Shown here piece by piece: positions 7,918 through 16,095 of a DNA stretch of 35,911 nt. Each line of letters opens with the position of its first letter. Position 1 is the stretch's first letter. This DNA comes from Clostridium sp. D53t1_180928_C8 (GTDB lineage: Bacteria > Bacillota > Clostridia > Clostridiales > Clostridiaceae), in the NCBI RefSeq assembly GCF_015667795.1, contig NZ_JADPEL010000004.1, positions 190,188 through 226,098 on the forward strand, given 5' to 3'. A program made the translations under genes and the position numbers. Under the pieces are notes generated by a model, which saw nothing but the letters and a program-made list of their open reading frames with translations, searched no databases and was not told where the DNA came from.

Positions 7918-8790
7918 CTATTTTTGAATAAAATATATATTTTCTCCATTACTCTTAATACTTATATCTCCGCTACTTGTATAAAATGTTTTTATTTTTT
8001 GATCATTTAATAAAGAGATAAGCTTTCTATCTGGATACATAAAATATGAACATGTAATTACTGCATAACTTGGAGAAACTGACTCTAAAAAATTTCCTAC
8101 CTCATCATTATATATTCCATGATGAGCCATTTTCAAAAAAGTATAATTTCCAGTATCCTGTTCTATAAACTCTTTCATTCTCTCATCTTCAGCATCGCCA
8201 GCAAATAAAAATCTATATTTTCCATAATCAACCCCAACAATAATACAATAGTCATTTGATTTATCATAACTATCTTTAATTGCTGGATATATTGTTATTT
8301 TAGCTCCATTTATATTAGTTATTATATTACTGTGTAATAATATTGGATCTAATCTATTTCTTTCAACTGCCTCAATATAATTTTTATATTGAACAGTACT
8401 TTTTTCATAATCAGCCTGAACTAAATTATTTATCTTAAAGTTATCTAAAATAATAGGTGCTCCTCCAATATGATCTTTATCATTATGACTTAATATTAAA
8501 TATTCTATCTCTTCAACATCTTTATAATTTAAAAATTCTTTTATTTTTGTGCTATTTTCATAAAATCCACAATCTATAATAATAAACTTTCCTTCTACTT
8601 CTATTAAAATAAAGTCTGATTTTCCAGTACTTAAAATATCTATTTCAAAAGGTAATTTAACAGTAACATCTGCATCTACCCATCTTTTACTATCATTTTT
8701 TATTTTTAAAAAGCTTATAATACTACAAATCATTACAAAGATAACTATAATTACTCTAATCCTAGCCTTTTTTATTAAAGTAGTCTTCAT
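7918..8790 (-). CDS. Membrane-anchored ComEC/Rec2-like metallo-beta-lactamase-fold hydrolase
   Basis: 290 aa. A basic N-terminus and one hydrophobic helix (about 12-30) anchor a metallo-beta-lactamase domain facing outward. Metal-binding motifs are visible: SHNDKDHIGG (H102, D104, D106, H107), LFAGDAEDE and MAHHGIYND. These match the C-terminal nuclease-like domain of ComEC, but the ComEC competence channel is absent, as in many stand-alone clostridial proteins. Substrate unknown; an extracellular nuclease or phosphodiesterase is possible. Start ATG 8790 follows GAAGTGAT. Single gene with its own terminator. Confidence 0.82.
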   Translation of the reverse strand: MKTTLIKKARIRVIIVIFVMICSIISFLKIKNDSKRWVDADVTVKLPFEIDILSTGKSDFILIEVEGKFIIIDCGFYENSTKIKEFLNYKDVEEIEYLILSHNDKDHIGGAPIILDNFKINNLVQADYEKSTVQYKNYIEAVERNRLDPILLHSNIITNINGAKITIYPAIKDSYDKSNDYCIIVGVDYGKYRFLFAGDAEDERMKEFIEQDTGNYTFLKMAHHGIYNDEVGNFLESVSPSYAVITCSYFMYPDRKLISLLNDQKIKTFYTSSGDISIKSNGENIYFIQK

Positions 8791-8931
8791 TTATATCACT
8801 TCTTAATTACTAAATATTTCTTTATATTATTATACTCTTTAACATATATAAGTTATACATAAAAAATAAAATAACATTTTTAAAATTATGTTATTTTATT
8901 CTCACATTATTTTCATATAGCTGACATAAAA

Positions 8932-8960
8932 TTGACATATTAATTAACTATACTTATATT
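8932..8960 (+). promoter_or_regulatory. Promoter of the candidate small RNA
   Basis: Plus strand TTGACA (8932-8937), exactly 17 bp, TATATT (8955-8960). Predicted start about 8967. No protein-coding gene follows on this strand before 11855. Confidence 0.65.
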
Positions 8961-8966
8961 CATAAA

Positions 8967-9067
8967 GTACAACACTACCAACCAAGCTGTGTTGTAATTA
9001 GTTTAATATCATTCCCTTCACAAAAGGTATAGATTAGTTCCCCCTATTTCTAATCTATACCTTTTTT
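8967..9067 (+). ncRNA. Candidate intergenic small RNA, about 100 nt
   Basis: It begins after a near-consensus promoter. A first hairpin has an 8-bp stem TACAACAC / GTGTTGTA (8968-8975 / 8989-8996) and a 13-nt loop containing ACCAACC. A second is a strong terminator: 16-bp stem (9022-9037 / 9050-9065), 12-nt loop TTCCCCCTATTT and a T6 run at 9062-9067. No ATG frame is present. The C5 loop could pair with G-rich ribosome binding sites. The stop codon of the FUSC gene on the other strand lies inside the terminator stem. Prediction only. Confidence 0.55.
9022..9067. terminator. Bidirectional terminator (small RNA / FUSC gene)
   Basis: 16-bp perfect stem with T6 on the plus-strand side and a shorter U run on the minus side. 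It ends the candidate small RNA and the converging FUSC transcript. Confidence 0.75.
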
Positions 9068-10866
9068 ATTAATCCCTTTATGTTATTATTAAATTCACTA
9101 TATAATTCACTTATATACTTAAATATGTTCTCATTATACCTTTTCTTATAAACCATTAAAACCTTATATCCAATTCTAACTACAAATTCATTATTTTTAT
9201 CAATAAAACTACTTATTTCATCATCACCATATTGTAAATTTCTAAGGTATAATTTTTGAGTTAAAAGTGTTGTATGTATTATTAAATCTCTTATATAATT
9301 ATCCTCTTTACTTTTATTCAAATAATCTCTACTAACATCAACTAAATATTGATCATATCTTAATATTTTCCTTATCAACTGTATTATTCCATCTTTTAGT
9401 TTATACGGAAAAATAAATCTATTGGCTATTAGAACAATTATTACACCTATTATTACGTAAAAAATTCTATATATTAATAATTTATTTAAACTTACTGACA
9501 AGGAAGATATACTAATTGAAGCCATAGCTGCAAACAATGAAATTTTATAATATTCTTTAAATCCATAAAGCAAATATAATGATATAAATAATATCAAAAT
9601 AGTTACCCATTCAGTATTAAATATATGTATCATTATACCTGTAAATAAAATTGCTATGACATTTCCTTTTAATCTTTCTCTACTTTTTACAATTGTATCC
9701 TCATAATATGGCTGCATAATTGACATTATAGTTATAATAGCCCATATAACTTTATAAAATCCAAATAATTCTGCTATAAATATAGAAAATGTTAATGTTA
9801 TTGACATTCTCATTGCAAATTTAAATCTTATTGATGATGGCACAAAATATTCCTTAAAAACTATCTGTGGCTTATCTAAATAACTTCTTTCCCATTCCTT
9901 ATAAATCATATTTGCTTCTTTATCACTTAATTCTTCTGATTCTTTAATTTGATCTATTATTGATGTTACTATAAGCAATACTTCATTAAATATAATAGAA
10001 CCTTTCTTGTACTTTTCATTTATAAATTTATTTTTATAGATAACATCATCTAATTTACAAGCTTTTTTAGAATATTTTATTATTAACTCAACTAATGATA
10101 AAAAATCTAACATCTCTTCTTTAGATATATTACTTTTATTATAATGTTCATATACTCTTTTTAGATATATATTTAAATACTCTATATTTAAATATAATTT
10201 AAACTGTATTGTTCCTAAGTTAGTTGTTAGATATCTTTTATAACGTGTTATATATACTTTATATACCAAATCCATCATTATTTTAGAACAATTTTCCGTT
10301 AACTTATCATCAAATTTATTTTCTATAATATTTTGAATTTGATTTTCTATATTTAAAAAAGCCGCCTTAACGCTATTTCCCATTATTTCTTTTCCACTGC
10401 TTCTCTTTATATATGTTCCTGCTATAATAACTAATGCACCAAAAACTACAGCTAATAATCTATTAGGTAGTTCATAAATAGAAATACTTGAATACTGTGT
10501 AAAAACATAAAGCATTATAAATGGCTTATATAAAGTTGCATCATATGGTGATGTTACAATATATATAAGTAAAAATATTGCAAAAAAATCGATTATAACT
10601 CCTGTCCATATATTTAAAGATGATAAAAAAGCAATTGAAACTATTAATAAATCTAATAATAATATTCTTATAACTCTATTAATTGGCTTAACATAAAAAT
10701 TTTGCCTTCCTATTACAGTGGAAGTTAAAGCTATTGGAAAGGCTATCATTATATTTTTCATCCCAAATAAAATTGCAACACCACTCATAGTAATTATTGC
10801 AACTGTTCCATTTCTAATCATAGATGTCACATTAATATTATATTTTCTAATAATATAATTAAGCAT
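9055..10866 (-). CDS. FUSC-family (aromatic-acid-exporter-like) integral membrane protein
   Basis: 603 aa. Two hydrophobic blocks of about six helices (around 20-155 and 345-470) alternate with long charged cytoplasmic segments (about 155-340 and 480-603). This is the repeat plan of the FUSC/YccS/ArAE efflux family. The second block has the family-like stretch TIMSIMQPYYEDTIVKSRERLKGN. Such proteins are thought to export small aromatic or other compounds; no substrate is evident here. ATG 10866 follows a strong GGGGGTG site. The TAG stop lies within the terminator stem. Single gene. Confidence 0.82.
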   Translation of the reverse strand: MLNYIIRKYNINVTSMIRNGTVAIITMSGVAILFGMKNIMIAFPIALTSTVIGRQNFYVKPINRVIRILLLDLLIVSIAFLSSLNIWTGVIIDFFAIFLLIYIVTSPYDATLYKPFIMLYVFTQYSSISIYELPNRLLAVVFGALVIIAGTYIKRSSGKEIMGNSVKAAFLNIENQIQNIIENKFDDKLTENCSKIMMDLVYKVYITRYKRYLTTNLGTIQFKLYLNIEYLNIYLKRVYEHYNKSNISKEEMLDFLSLVELIIKYSKKACKLDDVIYKNKFINEKYKKGSIIFNEVLLIVTSIIDQIKESEELSDKEANMIYKEWERSYLDKPQIVFKEYFVPSSIRFKFAMRMSITLTFSIFIAELFGFYKVIWAIITIMSIMQPYYEDTIVKSRERLKGNVIAILFTGIMIHIFNTEWVTILILFISLYLLYGFKEYYKISLFAAMASISISSLSVSLNKLLIYRIFYVIIGVIIVLIANRFIFPYKLKDGIIQLIRKILRYDQYLVDVSRDYLNKSKEDNYIRDLIIHTTLLTQKLYLRNLQYGDDEISSFIDKNNEFVVRIGYKVLMVYKKRYNENIFKYISELYSEFNNNIKGLIKKV

Positions 10867-10959
10867 TTTGTCACCCCCTTTATTAAATACAATAAAATAT
10901 TCTTTATTACTTTTTCCTTATAAATACTTAACTATTCTATTAGACTAATTTAAAATAAA

Positions 10960-10995
10960 AAAATGTAAAGGATACTTATTATTCCTTTACATTTT
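10960..10995 (-). terminator. Terminator after the coiled-coil protein gene
   Basis: 13-bp stem AAAATGTAAAGGA / TCCTTTACATTTT with a 10-nt loop; U-rich tail on the minus strand. The stem touches the stop codon at 10994. Confidence 0.65.
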
Positions 10996-11590
10996 ATTTT
11001 TCTTTTAAATCATCAATTTGCTTTTGCAACTGTTCAATTTGCTTATTTAATAATTCTATAGATTGTTTTAATTCACGTATCTCATTATTTGATTCTGATT
11101 CCTTTGATGAATTGCTACTAGTAGATTTTTTCTTTTTATTAGATGCTACATTAACTTGACTTTCATCACTTGCACTTGAACAAAAAGGATTAGCTGCATT
11201 CCTATAAATAGGATTATATATTCTTCCTGGTCCTCCTTGATAATATTGTTGTTGAGCATTAAATGTTATTATTACTTGTCCAAATAATTGAAGCCAATTT
11301 CCTAAAGCATTTTGTACATTAAATGGCATCTTTTGAGCTGCAATATTACCAAATAATACTGTTATTAAATTAAGTATTTGTGGATTAAAGTCTTGAAATC
11401 CTCCTGGCACATCACTACATGCCTCTCTTTGCGCTTTAGTAGCATTTGCATTTGAACTACCAAATTCACACTCTTCACACTCTTCATTACTTTCATTACT
11501 TTCATTATCTTTTTTATGATTAAAAGAACTTATATACTCATTAAAACTTCTTATAAAATCATCAAATCCATTAAATCCATCTTGATCCAT
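10994..11590 (-). CDS. Uncharacterised protein with hydrophobic core segment and C-terminal coiled coil
   Basis: 198 aa, not recognised as a named family. The N-terminus is acidic and Phe-rich (MDQDGFNGFDDFIRSFNEY), followed by Asn/Glu/Ser-rich sequence with a CxxC pair (EECEECEF). A conserved-looking core (about 65-135) has NPQILNLI, LPFN-like MPFNVQNALGNWL and a Gln/Tyr-rich stretch ending GGPGRIYNPIYRNAANPFC. Then comes a Ser/Lys linker and a Leu/Ile/Gln heptad coiled coil (about 165-197). No signal peptide or clear membrane helix. Composition would suit a spore or cell-surface structural protein, but that is a guess. An inverted repeat lies upstream and its own terminator downstream. Confidence 0.75.
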   Translation of the reverse strand: MDQDGFNGFDDFIRSFNEYISSFNHKKDNESNESNEECEECEFGSSNANATKAQREACSDVPGGFQDFNPQILNLITVLFGNIAAQKMPFNVQNALGNWLQLFGQVIITFNAQQQYYQGGPGRIYNPIYRNAANPFCSSASDESQVNVASNKKKKSTSSNSSKESESNNEIRELKQSIELLNKQIEQLQKQIDDLKEK

Positions 11591-11644
11591 AATTTTCTCC
11601 GTAAAAAATTACTTAATATTATAATACTCTTAAAATTTCTATTT

Positions 11645-11665
11645 GATACAATATCAAAATGTATC
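11645..11665. promoter_or_regulatory. Inverted repeat upstream of the coiled-coil protein gene
   Basis: GATACA-N9-TGTATC, flanked by a repeated ATTTGAT. It lies 55-75 bp upstream of the start at 11590, a position suited to an operator. Regulator unknown. Confidence 0.3.
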
Positions 11666-11760
11666 TATTTGATTCATATATTGAAGTAAATAATAAAAAT
11701 TTACGTTTTTATATTTAAAATATCTCCTTAATATAGCTGTTTTTTTACAATATCTAGCAT

Positions 11761-11786
11761 CAACAAATATATGCATACATTTGTTG
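11761..11786. promoter_or_regulatory. 26-bp palindrome in the pdxST promoter region
   Basis: CAACAAAT-N10-ATTTGTTG with a palindromic centre ATGCAT; only one base pair of the 26-bp dyad is mismatched. A possible TTTACA-N17-ATATAT promoter would place the -10 box inside it, as for a repressor operator. Confidence 0.4.
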
Positions 11787-11854
11787 TTATAAATAAATAT
11801 AGCTATCATTACACCTATATTTTTTATTTTATGTAATTTTATGGAGGTAATATA

Positions 11855-12384
11855 ATGAGTAGATTAGAATTAAATAAAAACTTAGCTCAAATGTTAAAAG
11901 GTGGAGTTATAATGGATGTTACAACCCCAGATGCTGAAAAAGCCGGAGCCTGTGCTGTAATGGCACTTGAACGAGTTCCTGCTGATATAAGAAAAGAAGG
12001 TGGCGTTGCTAGAGTGTCTGACCCTAAAATTATTAAGGAAATTCAGGCTACAGTTTCTATACCCATTATGGCAAAAGTAAGAATAGGACATTTTGTTGAG
12101 GCTCAAATTTTAGAAACTTTAGGTATAGATTATATTGATGAAAGTGAAGTATTAACCCCTGCTGATGCTGCATTAATGATGCAATTAGGCTGTGATGTAG
12201 TCTTTGTTGGTTCTGGAATATTTAATCTAGCAACCCTGAAAAAAGAGCTAGAGCAATTGTTTTAGCTACAACTTATTACAATAATTCTATTAAGTTAGCT
12301 GAAATATCTGAGGATTTAGGTGCTGCAATAAGTGGAATTAACTGCAGTGAAATTACTTCTAGATACGAAGAAAGAGGATGGTAA
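11855..12384 (+). pseudogene. pdxS: pdxS remnant: PLP synthase subunit with internal deletion and frameshift
   Basis: PdxS makes pyridoxal 5'-phosphate from ribose 5-phosphate, glyceraldehyde 3-phosphate and PdxT-derived ammonia. The first 104 residues match PdxS, with D21 and Schiff-base K74 (MAKVRIGHF). At LTPAD (12155-12166) the sequence jumps to AALMMQLG, which in intact proteins follows a second TPAD about 109 residues later. The lost part holds the RTKGEPGTG active-site segment. A second lesion near 12224, one base missing in TTTAATC, shifts the frame; restoring it gives [10 protein letters not shown] through ITSRYEERGW and a TAA at 12382-12384. As read, a 136-aa product ends at 12265. 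Typical length is about 290 aa. Not functional. Confidence 0.92.
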
Positions 12385-12385
12385 A

Positions 12386-12940
12386 ATGAAAATCGGTGTG
12401 TTATCACTTCAAGGAGGTGTAATAGAACATGTTAATGCTATTTTATCATTAGGTCATGAAGCTATAGGAGTTAAAAGCTTAGAAACCCTTAAAAATATAG
12501 ATACATTAATAATTCCTGGTGGTGAAAGTACCACTGTAGGTAAACTTTTAAACCCACTACAAGAAATGATTCAAAATGGATTACCTGTATGGGGAACATG
12601 TGCTAGTATGATTTTACTTTCAAAGAATATAGAAAATGAGGAAACTTCATACTTACATGTTATTGACATTACAGTTAAAAGAAATGCTTATGGCACTCAA
12701 TTAGATAGTTTTACTACCAATACTATAATTAAAGAAATTAGTAAATATCCCATAGAGCTAGTATTTATAAGGGCTACTTATATAACTGCTATTAATCCTA
12801 ATGTATCTATTATTGCAATTGTAGATAATAATATAGTTTCAGTAAGACAAGATAATATGCTCGCAACATCATTTCATCCTGAACTTACTAATGATACTTC
12901 ATTTTTGAAGTATTTTATAGAAAAAGTAGCTCACTATTAA
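12386..12940 (+). CDS. pdxT: PdxT-like glutaminase subunit of PLP synthase, probably decaying
   Basis: 184 aa. PdxT is a class-I glutamine amidotransferase supplying ammonia to PdxS. The start ATG 12386 lies 1 nt after the pdxS stop; upstream in-frame codons belong to the pdxS remnant. Visible are PGGESTTVGKL, the nucleophile C72 in WGTCASM, and H164/E166 in SFHPELT. Signs of erosion: the usual GTCAG is GTCAS, the usual FIRAPYI is FIRATYI, and about six residues are missing after VGKLL compared with the family. The reading frame is open, but with PdxS destroyed it has no known partner. Typical length is about 190 aa. Confidence 0.85.
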   Translation: MKIGVLSLQGGVIEHVNAILSLGHEAIGVKSLETLKNIDTLIIPGGESTTVGKLLNPLQEMIQNGLPVWGTCASMILLSKNIENEETSYLHVIDITVKRNAYGTQLDSFTTNTIIKEISKYPIELVFIRATYITAINPNVSIIAIVDNNIVSVRQDNMLATSFHPELTNDTSFLKYFIEKVAHY

Positions 12941-13039
12941 AATAAACTGCGAACTAAAGCTTAGATGCCGAAAATTAATGATATAACCTTCATTAAGTAA
13001 TATTACATTTTTCGTTCTCACTGTAGTTCGCAATTTATT
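12941..13039. repeat. Nested 99-nt dyad (cruciform/terminator-like element) between convergent genes
   Basis: Three nested stems on one axis. The outer stem has 9 bp TGCGAACTA / TAGTTCGCA (12948-12956 / 13024-13032) plus 6 A/T pairs beyond one mismatch. The middle stem is CGAAAA / TTTTCG (12969-12974 / 13009-13014). The inner stem is TTAATGA / TCATTAA (12975-12981 / 12990-12996). It could be a bidirectional terminator for pdxT and the flavoprotein gene, a structured RNA, or a small palindromic repeat element. Confidence 0.5.
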
Positions 13040-14243
13040 AAAAATCTGATCCTGCTAAATATCCAGTTGAAAAGGCCATTTGTAAATTATAACCACCTGT
13101 TTCAGCATCAATATCTATAACTTCTCCTGCAAAATAAAGATTGTTAATTATCTTAGATTCCATTGTTGAAGCATTAATTTCCTTTACTTTAACTCCTCCT
13201 GAAGTAACTTGTGCTGCTTTAATAGTTAAAGTTTCTCTTGCTGTAAGCTTCATTTCTTTAATATACTCTATGATTTTATTCTCATCTTCCTTTCTTAAAT
13301 CACTAGCCTTAACTTCACTTAAATCTATAACTTCAAATACTACCTTTAAGAAGTTTTGTGGAAGAATTCCCTTTAAATTATTAAGCACTGTTTTATTTGG
13401 ATTACTTCTTATTAATTGTGATAATTCCTCTTTGGTTTTATCTTTTAAAAAGTCTAAGTTTACTTCTACCTCTCCCTCTCCTAAAGCCTTACTTAAATAT
13501 GAAGATATCTTTAAAACTGCTGGTCCGGATATTCCAAAGTGGGTAAATAACATATCACCAAACTTTTCAACCTTTTTCTTTTTCACTTTAGCTGAAACTA
13601 CAACATCTTTCATTGCAACACCTTGTAATTTTTTCACAAACTCTTCTTTTATAACAAGAGGTATTAATGCTGCATGAATTGGTGTTATTGTATGCCCATG
13701 CTTTTCTAACACTTCATACATAGCTCCATCTGAACCTGTGTGTGGAAAACTTTTTCCTCCTGTAGTTATTATAACCTTATCACTTAATATTTTTTCACCA
13801 TAAGAAGTTATAACACCTTTAATAACTCCCTCTTCTACTATTAAGTCATTTATTAATGTATTATATCTAACTTTAACTTTATTCTTTTCTAAATCGCTTC
13901 TTAAAAGCTCTATAACTTCATCAGCTTTATCACTTTTTGTATATACTTTCTCATCAAGCTCAACTTTATATTCAAGCCCATTATTACTAAAGTATTCTAA
14001 AAGTGAATAATTTGAAAATGTATATAAAGCACTATATAAGAATTTCTTATTATTTACTATCTTATCAAAAAATTCTTCAATATCCCTATTATTAGTTATA
14101 TTACAACGACCACCACCAGTAAGTCTTAGCTTCATTCCAATTTCTTTATTTCTTTCTATTAATGTAACTTCATTATTTTTTGCTGCACTAAGAGCTGCCA
14201 TAATTCCAGCAGGTCCTCCCCCAACAACTATAACTTTAGCCAA
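13038..14243 (-). CDS. HI0933/YhiN-family FAD-dependent oxidoreductase
   Basis: About 401 aa cytoplasmic flavoprotein of the HI0933 (BaiN/aminoacetone-oxidase-like) family. The N-terminus has the dinucleotide-binding VVGGGPAGIMAALSA, then ERNKEIGMKLRLTGGGRCNITN, the family signature. A central substrate domain includes THFGISGPAVL, and the C-terminus closes the FAD site with GEVIDIDAETGGYNLQMAFSTG. Some relatives reduce flavins or bile-acid intermediates; the role here is unknown. The frame is open to a GTG at 14252, but that codon overlaps the GAGGTGA ribosome site, so I prefer TTG 14243. Converges on the dyad element that ends pdxT. Confidence 0.88.
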   Translation of the reverse strand: MAKVIVVGGGPAGIMAALSAAKNNEVTLIERNKEIGMKLRLTGGGRCNITNNRDIEEFFDKIVNNKKFLYSALYTFSNYSLLEYFSNNGLEYKVELDEKVYTKSDKADEVIELLRSDLEKNKVKVRYNTLINDLIVEEGVIKGVITSYGEKILSDKVIITTGGKSFPHTGSDGAMYEVLEKHGHTITPIHAALIPLVIKEEFVKKLQGVAMKDVVVSAKVKKKKVEKFGDMLFTHFGISGPAVLKISSYLSKALGEGEVEVNLDFLKDKTKEELSQLIRSNPNKTVLNNLKGILPQNFLKVVFEVIDLSEVKASDLRKEDENKIIEYIKEMKLTARETLTIKAAQVTSGGVKVKEINASTMESKIINNLYFAGEVIDIDAETGGYNLQMAFSTGYLAGSDF

Positions 14244-14451
14244 ACTTGTCACCTCACTAAATTTCCTTTGTTCAATTACCCATTATATCATAAATAATAT
14301 TCAATTTTTAAATTTTGTTAATCTAAGTTAAATCAAACTTAGAATTTAGATTTTCTTATATGTAAACTATAGTATAAATATAGAAATTAAAACTATTAGT
14401 GTATTTAATATATTATAATTTTCTCCATAAAATCTATATATAATAACAAAA

Positions 14452-14478
14452 GGTAATACATAAATTTTATGCATTACC
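14452..14478 (-). terminator. Terminator after the MFS gene
   Basis: 13-bp stem GGTAATACATAAA / TTTATGCATTACC with one G-U pair and a tight loop; U-rich on the minus-strand exit side. Confidence 0.6.
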
Positions 14479-14492
14479 CTTTATCAATAAAT

Positions 14493-15773
14493 TTAATTAT
14501 TTAAAGCTATTTCTTCATCTTTTCTCTCAATATCTACTGATAAAAGAACCTTCTTATATAATAACACTGGAATTATTACTATTACTCCCGATAATAAAAA
14601 TATAATAGTTGGATCAATTTTATCAAATAAAATCCCAAATATCATATTACTTAAAGGTATAGCTGCCATAGATATAGTACCTTGTACAGTACCAACCCTT
14701 CCCATATATTCTAAAGGTACAACTGTTTGAAAATAAATTCCTACAAATATATTGGCAATTCCTATAAACAACCCTATTACTGCTGCAAATACTAATAAAA
14801 TTAAATATGGTCCAAGACTACTATTAAATACTTCTAATAAGGGTTTAAATGTTACTATACCTATACAAGCTGATATCACTCCTGTAAGTAAAAGACTACT
14901 ATAAAGATTTTTCCCAACAGAATATTTTTTTCCTAAATAACCGCTAATAACACTAGCTACCATCATTGCCGCAACCATTACAGAATCAGTTAATCCATAT
15001 TGAAAATCTGAAACCATCAATATTTTCTTACATATAAATGTGGCACCTATGGTAAGTGATCCTAATCCAAAATTTAATATCATAGCTAAAGTTACAATAG
15101 AATTTATTTTTTTATTTCCTAAAGAAAATTTTATTCCTTCAGAAAAATCCTTCCAAAATACTTCTAAATTTAACTCTTTCTTTTTATCGTCATTTCTTGG
15201 TATCACTAAAAAATACTCTGAAAATGCAGATATAAAAAATGTAATTGCATTTAAAACAAAAATAAATTCTAATCCAAAGCTTCCATATAAAATACCAGCT
15301 ATAGCTGGTGCTAAAAGATTCCCAATAGCCATAATAAGAGAATTAATTGAATTAGCTTCAACTAAATCTTCTTTCTTCATAATACTAGGAATCACAGTTT
15401 GAAGTGCAGGTTGAAACAATGTTGAAACTAAAGATAGTATTATTACTAAAATATAAATATATCCTATAGGCATTTTACCACTTATAAAATATATAGTTGC
15501 AAATATTGATACTACTACTCCACTTACTATATCTAAAATAATAAGTATCTTTTTTCTATAAAACCAATCTACAAAAACTCCTGCAAATGGTCCCAATATC
15601 AATTGTGGAATCATTGCTATTGCTAATATACTAGCAAACTTTGCTGCCGATCCCGTTGTTGCAAGTACAAATAAAGATAATGCAAAACTTTGCATAGAAC
15701 TTCCTATTAAAGATGTTATTTTTCCAAACATCAATAAAGAAAAGTTTTTATTAGTTAATATTTTAAAATTCAT
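14493..15773 (-). CDS. MFS transporter, macrolide-efflux-like (MefA/MFS_3 type)
   Basis: 426 aa with 12 predicted membrane helices. The N-terminus is typical of MefA/Mef-like exporters: LLMFGKITSLIGSSMQSFALSLFV. The cytoplasmic loop 2-3 motif appears as GVFVDWFYRKKILI. Drug or metabolite/proton antiport is the family activity; the substrate cannot be read. ATG 15773 follows GGGGGC. It is 85 bp downstream of the small SHOCT-operon gene with no clear terminator between, so read-through from that operon is possible. Own terminator downstream. Confidence 0.86.
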   Translation of the reverse strand: MNFKILTNKNFSLLMFGKITSLIGSSMQSFALSLFVLATTGSAAKFASILAIAMIPQLILGPFAGVFVDWFYRKKILIILDIVSGVVVSIFATIYFISGKMPIGYIYILVIILSLVSTLFQPALQTVIPSIMKKEDLVEANSINSLIMAIGNLLAPAIAGILYGSFGLEFIFVLNAITFFISAFSEYFLVIPRNDDKKKELNLEVFWKDFSEGIKFSLGNKKINSIVTLAMILNFGLGSLTIGATFICKKILMVSDFQYGLTDSVMVAAMMVASVISGYLGKKYSVGKNLYSSLLLTGVISACIGIVTFKPLLEVFNSSLGPYLILLVFAAVIGLFIGIANIFVGIYFQTVVPLEYMGRVGTVQGTISMAAIPLSNMIFGILFDKIDPTIIFLLSGVIVIIPVLLYKKVLLSVDIERKDEEIALNN

Positions 15774-15858
15774 TATTATGCCCCCAATAAATTTATCTAA
15801 TTATTATCTTATGTATATAATAATCTCTTCATAAATGCACTTATAGTTATTTAATAAA

Positions 15859-16086
15859 TTAAACTATTATTCTAACTTTATCCCCATCTGCTGAAGTTAT
15901 ATTAACAATTTCAAGCCCCTTATAATTTTTCAACTCTTTCTTACAACACTTAATCATGGCTAAAATAGTTTTTTTATCTTCTTTACTAATTTCTTTGCTT
16001 GGAATTAATCTTATACATGTACTAGCAAGTGATAATGGAACTGGAATTGATAAATTAGTATCTTTTGAATTTATATTAATTTTCAT
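15859..16086 (-). CDS. Small protein of the DUF2089/SHOCT-like operon
   Basis: 75 aa from ATG 16086; the frame is open to a GTG at 16095, but AGGTGA sits 6 nt before ATG 16086. The C-terminus (EIVNITSADGDKVRIIV) repeats the C-terminal phrase of the preceding protein (LNINSADGDIVKILVE), and the N-terminal SIPVPLSLASTCIRLIP parallels its KLPVKVIKTIIKATGKLP. It thus looks like a duplicated, trimmed copy of that protein's beta-rich C-terminal domain without the SHOCT-like helices. Function unknown. Confidence 0.75.
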   Translation of the reverse strand: MKININSKDTNLSIPVPLSLASTCIRLIPSKEISKEDKKTILAMIKCCKKELKNYKGLEIVNITSADGDKVRIIV

Positions 16087-16095
16087 AACCATCAC

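Noticed and set aside
12332-12385. Longer PdxT starting upstream at 12332
   Set aside because: Those codons lie in another frame over the pdxS C-terminal coding sequence; conserved PdxT begins MKIGVL at 12386.
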